From assembly GCF_028527925.1 (NCBI RefSeq), contig NZ_JAPESW010000012.1, forward strand, positions 1 through 64,000: DNA of 64,000 bases. The letters are read 5' to 3'. Origin of the DNA: Cellulomonas fimi. Its GTDB lineage: Bacteria; Actinomycetota; Actinomycetes; Actinomycetales; Cellulomonadaceae. Below are positions 26,068-34,985 of the stretch, in pieces; position 1 is the stretch's first letter; every line of letters begins with the position of its first letter. Made by a program: the position numbers and the translations under genes. The notes under the pieces are model-generated. The model made no database searches and was not told the origin of the DNA. It saw only the letters and a program-made list of their open reading frames with translations.

Positions 26068-26817
26068 GTGAGCGTCGCCGCCGTCCTCACGGCCGCCGGC
26101 AGCGGTTCGCGCCTCGGCCACCTGCTGCCGAAGGCCCTCGTGCCGCTCGGTGGCGAACCGCTCGTCGTGCACGCCGCACGACGGCTGCTGGCGGCCCGCA
26201 CGGCCGCCGGTGAGCACGTCGTGACCCTCGTGGTCACCGCACCCGCCGACCACGTCGACACCGTCCGCTCCCTCCTCGAGGGGCTCGGTGGCGACGTGGT
26301 CGTCGTGCGTGGGGGGCCGACGCGCCAGTCGTCCGTCGCCGCGGCGCTCGACGTCCTCGCGTCGCGTGACGGCGTCGACGTCGTGCTCGTCCACGACGCC
26401 GCCCGCCCGCTCGTGCCGCCCGCGCTCGTGGCGCGCGTCGTCGAGGCCGTGCGCGCCGGGCACGACGCGGTCGTCCCGGGCCTCCCGGTGACCGACACCG
26501 TCAAGCAGGTCGGCACGGCGGCCGGCGTCGTCCAGCCCGTCGTGCGGACCGTTCCCCGAGGCGACCTGCGCGCGGTGCAGACGCCCCAGGGCTTCCGGTT
26601 CGACGTGCTCGCTGCCGCGCACGCCCACGGGTCGCACGTCGCGCACGACGAAGCGCTCGCCGCGTCGGACGACGCCGGTCTCGTCGAGCTCGCCGGCGGG
26701 GCCGTGTGGGTCGTCGCGGGTCACGAGGACGCCGCGAAGGTGACCACCGCGCGCGACCTCGCGGTCGCCGAGCTCGTCCTGCGGTCGTCCGCCCGCGTCG
26801 TCGAGGAGGCCCCGTGA
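26068..26817 (+). CDS. ispD: 2-C-methyl-D-erythritol 4-phosphate cytidylyltransferase
   Basis: MEP-pathway enzyme of 249 residues. It transfers CMP from CTP to methylerythritol 4-phosphate on the route to isoprenoids. The nucleotide-binding start [12 protein letters not shown] with Lys in [22 protein letters not shown] and RAVQTPQGF are intact. GTG 26068 is the first start that leaves the conserved N-terminus whole. No strong ribosome site is seen; translation may be coupled to carD 46 bp upstream. The end overlaps ispF by 4 bp (GTGA). Confidence 0.94.
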   Translation: MSVAAVLTAAGSGSRLGHLLPKALVPLGGEPLVVHAARRLLAARTAAGEHVVTLVVTAPADHVDTVRSLLEGLGGDVVVVRGGPTRQSSVAAALDVLASRDGVDVVLVHDAARPLVPPALVARVVEAVRAGHDAVVPGLPVTDTVKQVGTAAGVVQPVVRTVPRGDLRAVQTPQGFRFDVLAAAHAHGSHVAHDEALAASDDAGLVELAGGAVWVVAGHEDAAKVTTARDLAVAELVLRSSARVVEEAP

Positions 26818-27311
26818 CCCTGCCCCTGCCCCGCACCGGGATCGGCGTCGACGTGCACGCCTACGACCCGGAGCCCGCGCCCGACGCGGTGCTGCACCTC
26901 GCGGGGCTCGCGTGGCCGGGGGAGCGCCCGCTCGCGGGTCACTCCGACGCCGACGTCGCGGCGCACGCCGCCGCCGACGCGCTGCTGTCGGCGTCGGGCC
27001 TGGGCGACCTCGGGTCGAACTTCGGCACGTCGGAGCCGCAGTGGGCGGGTGCCGCGGGCACGACGCTGCTCGCGGAGGCCGCGCGCCGCGTGCGTGCCGC
27101 GGGGTTCGAGGTCGGCAACGTCGCGGTGCAGGTGATCGGCAACCGACCGCGGCTGGGTCGGCGACGTGAGGAGGCGGAGGCGGCGCTCTCGTCGGCCGCC
27201 GGTGCGCCGGTCACGGTGTCGGCGACGACGACCGACGGGCTGGGGCTGACCGGTCGTGGCGAGGGCGTCGCGGCGGTCGCGACCGCGCTCGTCGTCCCCG
27301 TCGGCGCCTGA
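26814..27311 (+). CDS. ispF: 2-C-methyl-D-erythritol 2,4-cyclodiphosphate synthase
   Basis: MEP-pathway enzyme of 165 residues that follows IspD and IspE. It forms the cyclic diphosphate with release of CMP. Metal ligands GVDVHAY and [12 protein letters not shown], the DLGSNFG loop (actinomycete variant) and [17 protein letters not shown] are present. The GTG start overlaps the ispD stop by 4 bp, giving coupled translation. A 13-bp hairpin lies about 110 bp downstream. Confidence 0.94.
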   Translation: MTLPLPRTGIGVDVHAYDPEPAPDAVLHLAGLAWPGERPLAGHSDADVAAHAAADALLSASGLGDLGSNFGTSEPQWAGAAGTTLLAEAARRVRAAGFEVGNVAVQVIGNRPRLGRRREEAEAALSSAAGAPVTVSATTTDGLGLTGRGEGVAAVATALVVPVGA

Positions 27312-27419
27312 CCCGTCGTGGGCCGGCTGTCGAGAGGCAGGACGGATTGCCCGGGCGCGAGTGCCGTCGCCCGACCCGACCGCCGCTGTCCGGCCGTCCT
27401 CGCAGCGACGCGAAGGAGC

Positions 27420-27448
27420 GAGGGGGCGGCCGTCACGGCCGCCCCCTC
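27420..27448. terminator. Terminator between ispF and a small secreted protein gene
   Basis: GAGGGGGCGGCCG (27420-27432) pairs perfectly with 27436-27448. It sits between convergent genes, 15 bp from the end of the minus-strand gene. Confidence 0.8.
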
Positions 27449-27463
27449 ACCTCCCGTGCCGGG

Positions 27464-27814
27464 TCAGGTGTAGAAACCCCGCACCTCGCTGCCGTTCCGG
27501 CCCACCCGCTGACCGTTGACGTGGACCCAGTCCCACACCTGGACCGTGGTGTAGTAGCCGTCGGTGACGCGGTGGGTCTCGCACCCGTTGTAGGCGATCA
27601 GCTCGAAGCCGCCGCTCCAGTAGATGTACGCACCGATCCCGTCGCCGTTGACCATGTCGCACACGACCACCCGGTTGCCGCTGTCGTCGTACCAGACGTG
27701 GCTCCGGCCGCTGGTCGAGTACATGCTCACGTCGCCGGCGTTCGCGACTGTCGGAACGGCCACGAGCGCTCCGGTCAGCGCCGCGACCAGTCCGAGCCGT
27801 GTCTTCGTCTTCAC
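27464..27814 (-). CDS. Small secreted protein of unknown function (116 aa)
   Basis: A 116-residue exported protein. The signal peptide KTKTRLGLVAALTGALVAV ends in PTVANA (cleavage near residue 26). The 90-residue mature part is rich in aromatic residues and has two Cys (VVVCDMVNGDG and AYNGCETHRV) that could form a disulfide, with strands such as SHVWYDDSGNRV, GAYIYWSGGF and VQVWDWVHVNGQRV. I recognise no family; a small beta-sandwich is likely. AAGGAG precedes GTG 27812-27814 at 7 nt. The codon use and Tyr/Trp content differ from the Ala/Arg-rich neighbours. Confidence 0.75.
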   Translation of the reverse strand: MKTKTRLGLVAALTGALVAVPTVANAGDVSMYSTSGRSHVWYDDSGNRVVVCDMVNGDGIGAYIYWSGGFELIAYNGCETHRVTDGYYTTVQVWDWVHVNGQRVGRNGSEVRGFYT

Positions 27815-27957
27815 CGTGGTTCTCCTTCGGCACGTCCGTGTGCACGCGATTCGCGTGCGCGGCGTCAACGTAGCCCGGGGGAACTCGCGGCGCGCGACGG
27901 CGCTCGCTCGGGGGATCCTCGCCGGACGCCTCCCGCAGCTCCGGCCGCACCTGGTCG

Positions 27958-28977
27958 TCATCGCAGCACCCGGGTTCGATCGTCAAGCTCTCCTGCATCG
28001 CGATCTCGGCCGGTCGTCGGCCGCTCCGTCGCGGGCCGGCCGGTCGTTGGATGACCCGTGGCGCTCCGGCGTGCCCTGCCCGGCCACCACGACGGCACGC
28101 CGCGCGTGCTCCCCAGCAGCACGCCGCCGACCACGACGACCCCCCACGCGATCTCGACGAGCGGCGTCGCCTCCCGCAGGAGCAGCCACGACGCGGCGAT
28201 GCCGACGACCGGCACGAGCATCGAGAACGGTGCCACCGTGCTCGACGGGTGGCGGCCCATGAGCGCGGACCACAGCCCGGAGCCGAGCAGGGTCCCGACG
28301 AGCACGGTGTAGAGCAGCCCGCCGATCGCGAGCAGCCCCTGCGTCGTCGCGAGGCCGTCGAACGACGCGGCGATCCGCTCGGGACCCTCGACGACGAGCG
28401 ACGCGGCGAGCATCGGCAGCGGCGGGATGACGGACATCCACAGCAGCAGCCGGAGCGGCTCCCCGGGCGCGGCGCGCATCGCGAGGCGGTTCCCGAGGTT
28501 GCCGACGGCCCAGCCGAGCCCGCCGCACAGCGTGAGGACGACGGGCAGCAGCGTCGCGCCCCCGTCGAGGCCCGCGCGGTGCAGCGCGATGCCACCGAGC
28601 CCCACGACCGCGACCGCGACGCCGACGCCCTGCCGGGCGGTGATCCGCTCGCGCAGCAGCGCCGCCGCGAGCACCACGGTGAACGGTGCCGACGACTGGA
28701 GCACGAGCGACGCGAGCCCCGTCGGCATGCCGGAGTCCATCGCGAGGTAGAGGAACAGGAACTGCAGGACGCCGAAGCCCAGGCCGTACAGCAGGACCCA
28801 TCGCCACGGCGCGGCGGGGCGGCGCACGAGCAGGACGGTGGGGACGGCGATGAGCGCGAACCGGAGCGCGACGAGCAGGAACGGCGGGAACTGCTCGAGC
28901 GACAGGTGGATGGCGGTGAAGTTCAGGCCCCACAGCACCGCGACGAGGACGGCGAGGGAGCGGTCGCGGGCGGGCAT
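27958..28977 (-). CDS. EamA-family transporter (DMT superfamily)
   Basis: A 339-residue membrane protein with about ten helices in two EamA repeats, starting ARDRSLAVLVAVLWGLNF and AGNLGNRL-like in the second half (WAVGNLGNRLAMRAA). Such proteins export amino acids or other metabolites. The C-terminus is a polar Thr/Arg-rich tail of about 35 residues. ATG 28977 gives the usual family start; another in-frame ATG at 28989 is possible. The divergent LysR gene is its likely regulator, a pairing common for exporters of the LysE/EamA kind. Confidence 0.85.
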   Translation of the reverse strand: MPARDRSLAVLVAVLWGLNFTAIHLSLEQFPPFLLVALRFALIAVPTVLLVRRPAAPWRWVLLYGLGFGVLQFLFLYLAMDSGMPTGLASLVLQSSAPFTVVLAAALLRERITARQGVGVAVAVVGLGGIALHRAGLDGGATLLPVVLTLCGGLGWAVGNLGNRLAMRAAPGEPLRLLLWMSVIPPLPMLAASLVVEGPERIAASFDGLATTQGLLAIGGLLYTVLVGTLLGSGLWSALMGRHPSSTVAPFSMLVPVVGIAASWLLLREATPLVEIAWGVVVVGGVLLGSTRGVPSWWPGRARRSATGHPTTGRPATERPTTGRDRDAGELDDRTRVLR

Positions 28978-29072
28978 GTCACGCAGCATGACGCGGCCGC
29001 ACGCTTCAGCACCATCGAGTTGTCCCGATGCGACGATGCAGTACCACTGAACGATTGCGTAGGATCGACGGC

Positions 29073-29984
29073 GTGGACGCCCGTTCCCTCGAGATCCTGC
29101 GCGCCGTGCACGTCCAGGGCGGCGTGACGGCCGCCGCGACGGCGCTCCACCTCACGCCGTCGGCGGTCTCGCAGCACGTGGCGAGCCTCCAGCGGGAGGT
29201 CGGCGTCCCGCTGACCGAGCGCGTCGGCCGGGGACTGCGCCTCACGGCGGCCGGGGTTGCGCTCGCCGACGCCGCCGTCGACGTCGCGGTCGCCCTCGAA
29301 CGTGCCCGCGGCGCCGTCGACGCCTACCTCGCCCAGCCCGCGGGCGTCGTACGCGTCAGCGCGTTCCAGAGCGGGGCGCAGCTGCTCCTGCCGGGGCTGC
29401 TCAGCCGGGTCGCCGAGCTCGACGGCGTCGTCGTCGAGTGCTCGGACGAGGACGTCGCGCAGGACGACTTCGTCGCGCTCACGGACCGCGTCGACATCGT
29501 CGTCGCGCACCGCCCCGACGACGGCCGCCCGTGGGCCGCGCCCGGCGTGCGCGTCGTCCCGCTGCTGCGCGAGCCGCTCGACGTGGCTGTCCCGCCCGAC
29601 CACCCGTTCGCGCGGCGCCGGTCGGTGCCGCCGGGTGACCTCGCGGGCATCGACTGGGTCGCCGTGCGCGAGGGGTTCCCCGTCGCGACCGTGCTCGCGG
29701 CCGTCGCGCGCCGCTCGGGGGACGCACCGCGCGTCGTGCACCGCATCAACGACTTCCACGTCGCCGCGTCCTTCGTCGCCGCAGGCCACGGCGTCGCGCT
29801 GCTGCCGCGGTACACGTTCGGCGACGACCCGCGCGTGCGCCTCGTCCCGCTGGCCGACGTCCCCGCGGGGCGGCGCATCGACGCGCTGCTGCGCGCCGAC
29901 CGGGCCGAGCGGGTCGTCGTGCGGCGCGTCCTGGACGAGCTGCGGGCGCTCGCCGACCGGATCGGTGGGGCCGTGCCCGCGTGA
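29073..29984 (+). CDS. LysR-family regulator, ArgP/LysG-like pairing
   Basis: LysR-type regulator of 303 residues. The N-terminal winged HTH (about 1-60) reads SLEILRAVHVQGGVTAAATA and LTPSAVSQHVASLQREVG; the effector domain follows (about 85-290). GTG 29073 follows -10 box TAGGAT (29060-29065) by 7 bp, without a ribosome site, so it is probably leaderless. It is divergent from the EamA exporter with 95 bp between starts. The effector is probably the exporter substrate (inference from pairing). Confidence 0.87.
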   Translation: MDARSLEILRAVHVQGGVTAAATALHLTPSAVSQHVASLQREVGVPLTERVGRGLRLTAAGVALADAAVDVAVALERARGAVDAYLAQPAGVVRVSAFQSGAQLLLPGLLSRVAELDGVVVECSDEDVAQDDFVALTDRVDIVVAHRPDDGRPWAAPGVRVVPLLREPLDVAVPPDHPFARRRSVPPGDLAGIDWVAVREGFPVATVLAAVARRSGDAPRVVHRINDFHVAASFVAAGHGVALLPRYTFGDDPRVRLVPLADVPAGRRIDALLRADRAERVVVRRVLDELRALADRIGGAVPA

Positions 29985-30053
29985 GGCCCGCGCGCCTTTC
30001 CACCCCCACGGGGGCTCGCGCGGCCGTCCGGTCCTGCGCTAGCGTCCCGGGTC

Positions 30054-30278
30054 GTGACGAAGTGGTCCGAGGAGCAGGGGCCCGCGCCTGAGGGCGTGGG
30101 AGCGCTCTCGGCTGCCCGCTCCGCGTCGCTCCCGCTGCGTCAGCCCGGAAACCGCGTCCGCGTGCGGGTGCGTGTGCCCGCGGACGTGCTGGCCGCGACC
30201 GAGCAGGGCCTCGCGGACCTGGACGACGAGCAGCGCCGCGCGCTGGGTCAGGACGCACCGCCGCCCGTCACGTTCTGA
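30054..30278 (+). CDS. Small hypothetical protein (74 aa)
   Basis: A 74-residue protein, start VTKWSEEQGPAPEG, then a basic stretch GNRVRVRVRVPADVLAATEQ and an acidic helix ADLDDEQRRALGQD. No family recognised. GTG 30054 follows the -10 box TAGCGT (30040-30045) by 8 bp, matching the leaderless pattern of this genome, which is the main support for a real gene. A 7-bp hairpin follows at 30312-30329. Confidence 0.6.
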   Translation: MTKWSEEQGPAPEGVGALSAARSASLPLRQPGNRVRVRVRVPADVLAATEQGLADLDDEQRRALGQDAPPPVTF

Positions 30279-30311
30279 CCGCACGTCGGCGTCAGGCTGC
30301 GCGCTCGGGTC

Positions 30312-30329
30312 GCCGGACACCCGTCCGGC
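30312..30329. terminator. Weak terminator hairpin
   Basis: GCCGGAC (30312-30318) pairs with GTCCGGC (30323-30329) around a 4-nt loop, between the 74-residue protein gene and the convergent reductase gene. Confidence 0.45.
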
Positions 30330-30413
30330 CGACGTCGCGGGCCGACCGCGGGCGACGTGCCAGGGCGGTCCCGCCGCCGGCACGGCCGCGTGCGCGCGCC
30401 CCGACCCCCGGCG

Positions 30414-31379
30414 TCAGGGGATCAGCACCAGCTTGCCGCGCGCGTGACCCTCGCGGCTCGCACGGTGCGCCTCGGCGGCGTCGTCGAGCGGGAACGTCCG
30501 GGCGACCCGGACGTCGAGCGACCCGTCGGCGGCGAGCTCGGCGAGCTGCGCGCGGGCCGCCTCCCGGACCGCGGTCCCCGGGTCGGCGCCCGGGCCGCCG
30601 CCGAGCGCGCGGATCCCCAGGTCGGCGGCGCGGCCGAAGCCGGCGATGGTCGCGACGCGCTGCCGGTCCGCGACGACCGCGACGGACACGTCGAGCGCCT
30701 CGTCCGACCCGACCGTGTCGATCGCCACCGTGACGGGGCCCGTCGTCCGCTCGACCTCCCGCACGCGGTCCAGCAGGCCGGGCCCGTGCGCGACGGGGAC
30801 CGCCCCGAGCGCGCGTAGGTCGTCGTGCGTCGCGGGGGAGCCGGTCGCGACGACGCGAGCGCCGCGCAGGCCCGCGAGCTGCACGACCATGCGACCGACC
30901 CCGCCCGAGCCGCCGTGGACGAGGACGACGTCGCCGTCGTGCGCGCCCGTCGCGGCCAGCGTGTGCACGGCGGTCGTGCCCGAGAGCAGCAGCCCCGACG
31001 CGGCGGCCCAGTCGAGCGTCTGCGGACGTCGGCACGTGACGAGCTCCGACACCTCGAGGTGGGACGCGTACCCGCCGGTGACGCGCCAGGCGATCACCTC
31101 GTCGCCGACGGCGAGCCAGCGCACCGACGGCCCGACGGCGGTGACGACCCCGGCGACCTCGAGCCCCAGCCGCATCGGCAGCCTCGCGGGGTCGTTGCCC
31201 GGGCCCGGCGCGTACATCTTCCAGTCGATCGGGTTGACCGCGGCGGCCCGGACCTCGAGGAGCACGTTGCCCGGTCCGGGGTCCGTCGGTGCGGTCTCGA
31301 CGGTGCGGAGCACCTCCGGCCCACCGAACGCGGTCGCGACCACAGCCCTGCTCGTGACACTCACCGGCACAGCCTGCAC
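30414..31379 (-). CDS. NADP-dependent oxidoreductase (MDR, quinone-reductase-like)
   Basis: Medium-chain dehydrogenase/reductase of 321 residues, zinc-free type. The GroES-like N-terminal domain has VRAAAVNPIDWKMY and GLEVAGVVTAVG. The Rossmann domain has VLVHGGSGGVGRMVVQLA, the NADP-binding glycine motif. The C-terminus AHRASREGHARGKLVLIP is typical of quinone oxidoreductases. It probably reduces quinones or enones with NADPH. The start is uncertain: GTG 31379 is used, with GTG 31364 also possible. Two inverted repeats (31407-31440 region) lie just upstream and may be operators. Confidence 0.85.
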   Translation of the reverse strand: MQAVPVSVTSRAVVATAFGGPEVLRTVETAPTDPGPGNVLLEVRAAAVNPIDWKMYAPGPGNDPARLPMRLGLEVAGVVTAVGPSVRWLAVGDEVIAWRVTGGYASHLEVSELVTCRRPQTLDWAAASGLLLSGTTAVHTLAATGAHDGDVVLVHGGSGGVGRMVVQLAGLRGARVVATGSPATHDDLRALGAVPVAHGPGLLDRVREVERTTGPVTVAIDTVGSDEALDVSVAVVADRQRVATIAGFGRAADLGIRALGGGPGADPGTAVREAARAQLAELAADGSLDVRVARTFPLDDAAEAHRASREGHARGKLVLIP

Positions 31380-31426
31380 CGGTCACCCGTCCGCCGCCAG
31401 GGTTGATGCGTGCGCATGCACGTCAT

Positions 31427-31440
31427 CACTCGCACGAGTG
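31427..31440. promoter_or_regulatory. Inverted repeat upstream of the MDR gene
   Basis: CACTCG and CGAGTG flank CA. Bases 31433-31442 (CACGAGTGAC) recur exactly at 32912-32921 in the FAD-oxidase/TetR gap, which suggests a shared regulator. Confidence 0.4.
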
Positions 31441-31481
31441 ACCGGACCCGCTCCGACCTGGTCGCAGGTCCAGCGCGAGGG

Positions 31482-32855
31482 TCAGGCGGCGCGCGGCGCC
31501 TGCTCGTCGTGCGGCACCGGCCCGAGGACCTGGTCGAGGTACGCGTTGGTGAACGTGCCGCCGGGGTCGGCCGTGGCCCGCACGCGCTGCGCGTCGCAGA
31601 ACCGCGGGTACACCCGTCCGAGCGCCTCCGCGTCGAGCCAGTGCAGCTTGCCCCAGTGCGGCCGCCCGCCGACCTGGGCGGCGATCCGCTCGACCGCCCT
31701 GAAGTACCGCGTGTACGGCAGGTGCACGTTCTGGTGGACGGCGACGTACGCGGTCGGTCGGCCGTGCGCGGTCGACAGCCACAGGTCGTCGGCCGCCGCG
31801 AAGCGCACCTCGACCGGGAAGGGCAGCCGCTCGCCGGACGACTGGATCCACGCGTCGACCTCGGCCAGCACGTCGGCGACGCTCTCGCGCGGGACCGCGT
31901 ACTCCATCTCGCGGAAGCGGACGCGTCGGGGCGAGACGAAGACCTCCGCCGAGGGGGCCGTGTAGCGGCGGGGCGACAGCGCGCGGCTGCTCAGCTGGTT
32001 GAGGCCGACCGTCGTCGGCGGCACGAGCGTCGCGATGCGGTTGGTGAGCGCGAACACCGCGTTGGAGAGCAGCTCGTCGTCGATCCACGAGCGGACCGGG
32101 CTCAGGGGGCGGACGTCGTCGTCGGGGACCCGGTTGTTGCGCTTGGTGAGCGCCCGACGGGTGTGCGGGAACCAGTAGAACTCGAAGTGGTCGTTGCCGT
32201 CGACGAGCCCGTCGGGTCCCTCGAGCTCCTCGAGCACGCGGTCGAGGGGCCACGGCTCCTCGCGCGCCTCGAGGCGGAAGGCGGGCACCACCTCGAGCGT
32301 CACGGCCGCGAGGACGCCGACGCTGCCGAGGCCGAGCCGCGCGAGCTCGAACAGCTCCGGGTGCCGGCGGGACGAGACCTCGAGCACCTCACCGTCGGCG
32401 AGGACCAGGCGGGCGCCGACGACCTGCGTCGCGAGGCCGCCGAGCCGTGCGCCCGTGCCGTGCGTGCCGGTCGAGACCGCGCCCGCGATCGACTGCTTGT
32501 CGATGTCGCCGAGGTTGCGCATGGCCAGGCCGTGCTGCGCGAGCAGGGTGTTGAGCGCGCCCAGCCGGATGCCGGCGCCGACGGTCACGTGCGTCGTGCC
32601 GTCCGGCTGCGGCGCGACACGCTCGAGCGCGTCGATCGCGTCGAGGTGGACCTGCACGCCGTCCGTGACCGCCGCGGGCGTGAAGGAGTGACCACCGCCC
32701 ACCGCCCGCACGCGCAGCCCCGCGTGCGCCGCGGCGCGCACGGTCGCCACGAGTTCCCCCAGGTCATGCGGGCGCGCCACGCTGCGCGGCGTCGCGAGCG
32801 CGGTGCGGGCCCAGTTCTGCCAGGGCGTGGCGGCCGACGTCCTCCCCATCGTCAC
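31482..32855 (-). CDS. FAD-binding D-arabinono-1,4-lactone oxidase family protein
   Basis: Flavin oxidase of 457 residues from the aldonolactone oxidase branch of the VAO family. The FAD-binding segment GLRVRAVGGGHSFTPAA holds the His that carries the flavin in relatives. NLGDIDKQSIAGAVSTGTHG is the second FAD motif. The C-terminal PHWGKLHW is the aldonolactone/gulonolactone oxidase signature. The substrate may be an aldonolactone or a polyol. GTG 32855 is chosen because AGGAGG (32863-32868) lies 7 nt before it; an ATG at 32897 lies inside the operator. It is divergent from the TetR-MFS-PLP operon, which suggests one pathway. Confidence 0.88.
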   Translation of the reverse strand: MTMGRTSAATPWQNWARTALATPRSVARPHDLGELVATVRAAAHAGLRVRAVGGGHSFTPAAVTDGVQVHLDAIDALERVAPQPDGTTHVTVGAGIRLGALNTLLAQHGLAMRNLGDIDKQSIAGAVSTGTHGTGARLGGLATQVVGARLVLADGEVLEVSSRRHPELFELARLGLGSVGVLAAVTLEVVPAFRLEAREEPWPLDRVLEELEGPDGLVDGNDHFEFYWFPHTRRALTKRNNRVPDDDVRPLSPVRSWIDDELLSNAVFALTNRIATLVPPTTVGLNQLSSRALSPRRYTAPSAEVFVSPRRVRFREMEYAVPRESVADVLAEVDAWIQSSGERLPFPVEVRFAAADDLWLSTAHGRPTAYVAVHQNVHLPYTRYFRAVERIAAQVGGRPHWGKLHWLDAEALGRVYPRFCDAQRVRATADPGGTFTNAYLDQVLGPVPHDEQAPRAA

Positions 32856-32881
32856 CCACGGTCCTCCTGGGCGGTTGTCCA

Positions 32882-32906
32882 AGTCAAGTGCGTACATACC
32901 TTGACT
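32882..32906. promoter_or_regulatory. Operator with symmetric -35 elements between FAD oxidase and TetR
   Basis: AGTCAAG (32882-32888) and CTTGACT (32900-32906) are perfect arms around 11 nt. The arms contain TTGACT, a near-consensus -35 hexamer, once on each strand. This is a classic place for a TetR protein to shut both directions. A second palindrome, GTCAC-GA-GTGAC (32910-32921), follows directly. Confidence 0.65.
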
Positions 32907-33012
32907 ATCGTCACGAGTGACATTGAGATATGGCGTGGGGAGACGCGACGCACCCTCGACGCGACCGGCGGTCGGGCCGGTGAGGGGACGTCGCTCGAGG
33001 GAGGGGACCCGG

Positions 33013-33684
33013 ATGAACCGCTTGCCCGTCGCCGAGAGGCGCGAGCAGCTGATCGAGGCTGCGCTCACCGTCGCGAGCCGGGACGGCATCGACGCCGCCA
33101 CGGTGCGCGCCATCGCCGCCGAGGCGGGCGTGTCGCTCGGCGTCGTGCACTACTGCTTCCAGGACAAGGACGAGCTCCTGCGGTCCATGGCGCACGCCAT
33201 CACCGCGCAGAACCTGGCGCGCAGCCTCGACGACCTGCCCGAGGGCGCCGAGGTCGGGACCATCGTGGGCGCCGTGCTCGACGCACTGTGGGACACGATC
33301 GCGTCCGCGCGCGGCCCGCAGCTGCTGTCCTACGAGCTCACGACGTCGTCCCTGCGGCACGCCGAGCTCAACCAGGTCGCGATCGAGCAGTACCGGGGGC
33401 AGTGGTCCGCCGCCGAGCAGGTGCTCGAGCTCGTCGAGAAGGCCGCGCACGTCGGCTGGACCGTCCCGCGCGCGCACGTCGCGCGGGCCGTCGTCGCCGT
33501 GGTCGACGGCTACTCGCTCGCGTGGCTCGTCGACGGCGACTCCGAGGCCGCGCGGCGCGGGCTGCAGGGCTTCGGGCAGTACCTCGCCGCGATGGCCGTC
33601 CCCGTCGAGCTCGCGCCCGAGGCGCTCGACCACGGTCTGCCGCAGGGCACGTCCGCGCGCGCGGACGAGCAGTCCACCGCGTGA
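33013..33684 (+). CDS. TetR-family transcriptional regulator
   Basis: TetR repressor of 223 residues. The N-terminal HTH (VAERREQLIEAALTVASRDG, ATVRAIAAEAGVSLGVVHY, CFQDKDELL) is intact; the C-terminal ligand domain resembles the BetI/AcrR type. ATG 33013 follows GGGAGGGGA. The stop overlaps the MFS start (GTGA). It probably controls its own operon and the divergent oxidase through the palindromes at 32882-32921. Confidence 0.9.
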   Translation: MNRLPVAERREQLIEAALTVASRDGIDAATVRAIAAEAGVSLGVVHYCFQDKDELLRSMAHAITAQNLARSLDDLPEGAEVGTIVGAVLDALWDTIASARGPQLLSYELTTSSLRHAELNQVAIEQYRGQWSAAEQVLELVEKAAHVGWTVPRAHVARAVVAVVDGYSLAWLVDGDSEAARRGLQGFGQYLAAMAVPVELAPEALDHGLPQGTSARADEQSTA

Positions 33685-34985
33685 GCGCCGACGTCACCAG
33701 GGGGACCAGCGCAGTCGGCACCGCGGCCCGGCGTGCCCGGGTCGCGACGTCGGGCGGGTTCGCCACGCAGGGGTTCGTCTACGCGCTCCTGCTGACAAGC
33801 CTCGACCAGTTCAAGGACCGGTACGGCGTCGACGACGGGCAGATCACGCTCGTCGTCCTCGGTGTGTGCGCGCTCGCCGCCGTGGGCACGCTCGTCGCGG
33901 ACCGCGTCGCCCGCGGCCGTGCAGGCAGCCGCGGGGCGCTCGCCACCGGGCTGTGCGTCCTCGTCAGCGCGGTCGCCGTGGTCTCCACCGCGCCGAGCTT
34001 CGCGGTCCTCGCGCTCGGCTTCGCGGTCTACGGGCTCGGGCTCGGGCTCGTCGACGCGGGCACCAACATGCAGGCCGTGTCCGTGCAGCGGGTCTACGGC
34101 CGCTCGCTCCTGACCGGCTTCTACGCCGCGTGGTCGGTCGGTGGCATCGCGGGCGCCGTGCTCGTGTCCGTCACCGCGGGCCGCACGCCCGTCGAGCCGG
34201 TCGCGTTCGTGCTCTGGTCCGGCATCCTCGTCGCCGCGGCAGCCGCCGTCCTCGTCGCCTCCGCGGGCTGGCACCCCGGACGGGCGGGTGGAGCCGCGGC
34301 CGACCCGACCGGCGACGTGAGCACCGACGTCGGCGGGCGCGTGCCGTGGGGGCCCGTGCTGCTGCTCGGCCTCGGCGTCGTCGCGTACTACGTCGCGGAC
34401 ACCGCGGTCTCCACGTGGTCGACCATCTACCTCGGCGACGTGCTCGCCGCGACGGCCCGCGTCGCGCCGCTCGGGTACGCCGCCTACCTCGCGACGACGC
34501 TCGTCTCGCGCGTCGCGGGCGACCCGCTGGTCCGGCGGCACGGGCGTGCCGTCGTCGTCCGCGTCGCCGCGGTCGTCGGTGCGATCGGGCTCACGCTCGT
34601 CGTCGTCGCGCCCGGGACGCCCGTCGCGCTGCTCGGGTTCGCCGTCACGGGGGCCGGGCTCGGCGTGATCGCGCCGCTGTGCTTCTCGGCCGCCGGTGCG
34701 CTCGCGCCCGGGCATGCCGACGCCGTCGTCGCGCGGCTCAACATCTTCAACTACGTCGGTGCGGTGCTCGGCGGCGTGCTCGTCGGCGCGATCGGCTCCG
34801 GGTCCACGCTGCGCGTCGGGTTCGTCGTCCCCGTGCTGCTCGTCGTGGCGGTCGCCGTGGTCGCGCCGCGCTTCGGACGGCGCGGGAGCGCGGACGGCGG
34901 GCGGACGGACGCACCCGGTGCGGCGGCCGGCGCCGTCACCTCCTCGGGCGGAGCCGTCCCGCCGACCGACGGAGCCGCGCGATGA
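33681..34985 (+). CDS. MFS transporter
   Basis: Major facilitator of 434 residues with about twelve helices. The polar central loop (HPGRAGGAAADPTGD) and a disordered C-terminal tail rich in Gly and Ala are visible. ALGFAVYGLGLGLVDAGTNMQ and GFYAAWSVGGIAGA resemble the FucP/YbjJ-type sugar or metabolite carriers. The start GTG overlaps tetR by 4 bp and the end overlaps the PLP enzyme by 4 bp, so the three are translated together. The substrate is unknown. Confidence 0.85.
   Translation: MSADVTRGTSAVGTAARRARVATSGGFATQGFVYALLLTSLDQFKDRYGVDDGQITLVVLGVCALAAVGTLVADRVARGRAGSRGALATGLCVLVSAVAVVSTAPSFAVLALGFAVYGLGLGLVDAGTNMQAVSVQRVYGRSLLTGFYAAWSVGGIAGAVLVSVTAGRTPVEPVAFVLWSGILVAAAAAVLVASAGWHPGRAGGAAADPTGDVSTDVGGRVPWGPVLLLGLGVVAYYVADTAVSTWSTIYLGDVLAATARVAPLGYAAYLATTLVSRVAGDPLVRRHGRAVVVRVAAVVGAIGLTLVVVAPGTPVALLGFAVTGAGLGVIAPLCFSAAGALAPGHADAVVARLNIFNYVGAVLGGVLVGAIGSGSTLRVGFVVPVLLVVAVAVVAPRFGRRGSADGGRTDAPGAAAGAVTSSGGAVPPTDGAAR

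Noticed and set aside
30097..30110. A CebR/CelR-like word TGGGAGCGCTCTCG.
   Set aside because: It matches the TGGGAGCGCTCCCA operator at 12 of 14 bases, but lies inside the 74-residue gene, away from any sugar gene promoter, and is likely chance.
32897..33113. Upstream extension of the FAD-oxidase frame to 33113 or a start at ATG 32897.
   Set aside because: Those starts overlap the operator and the tetR gene; AGGAGG at correct spacing marks GTG 32855.
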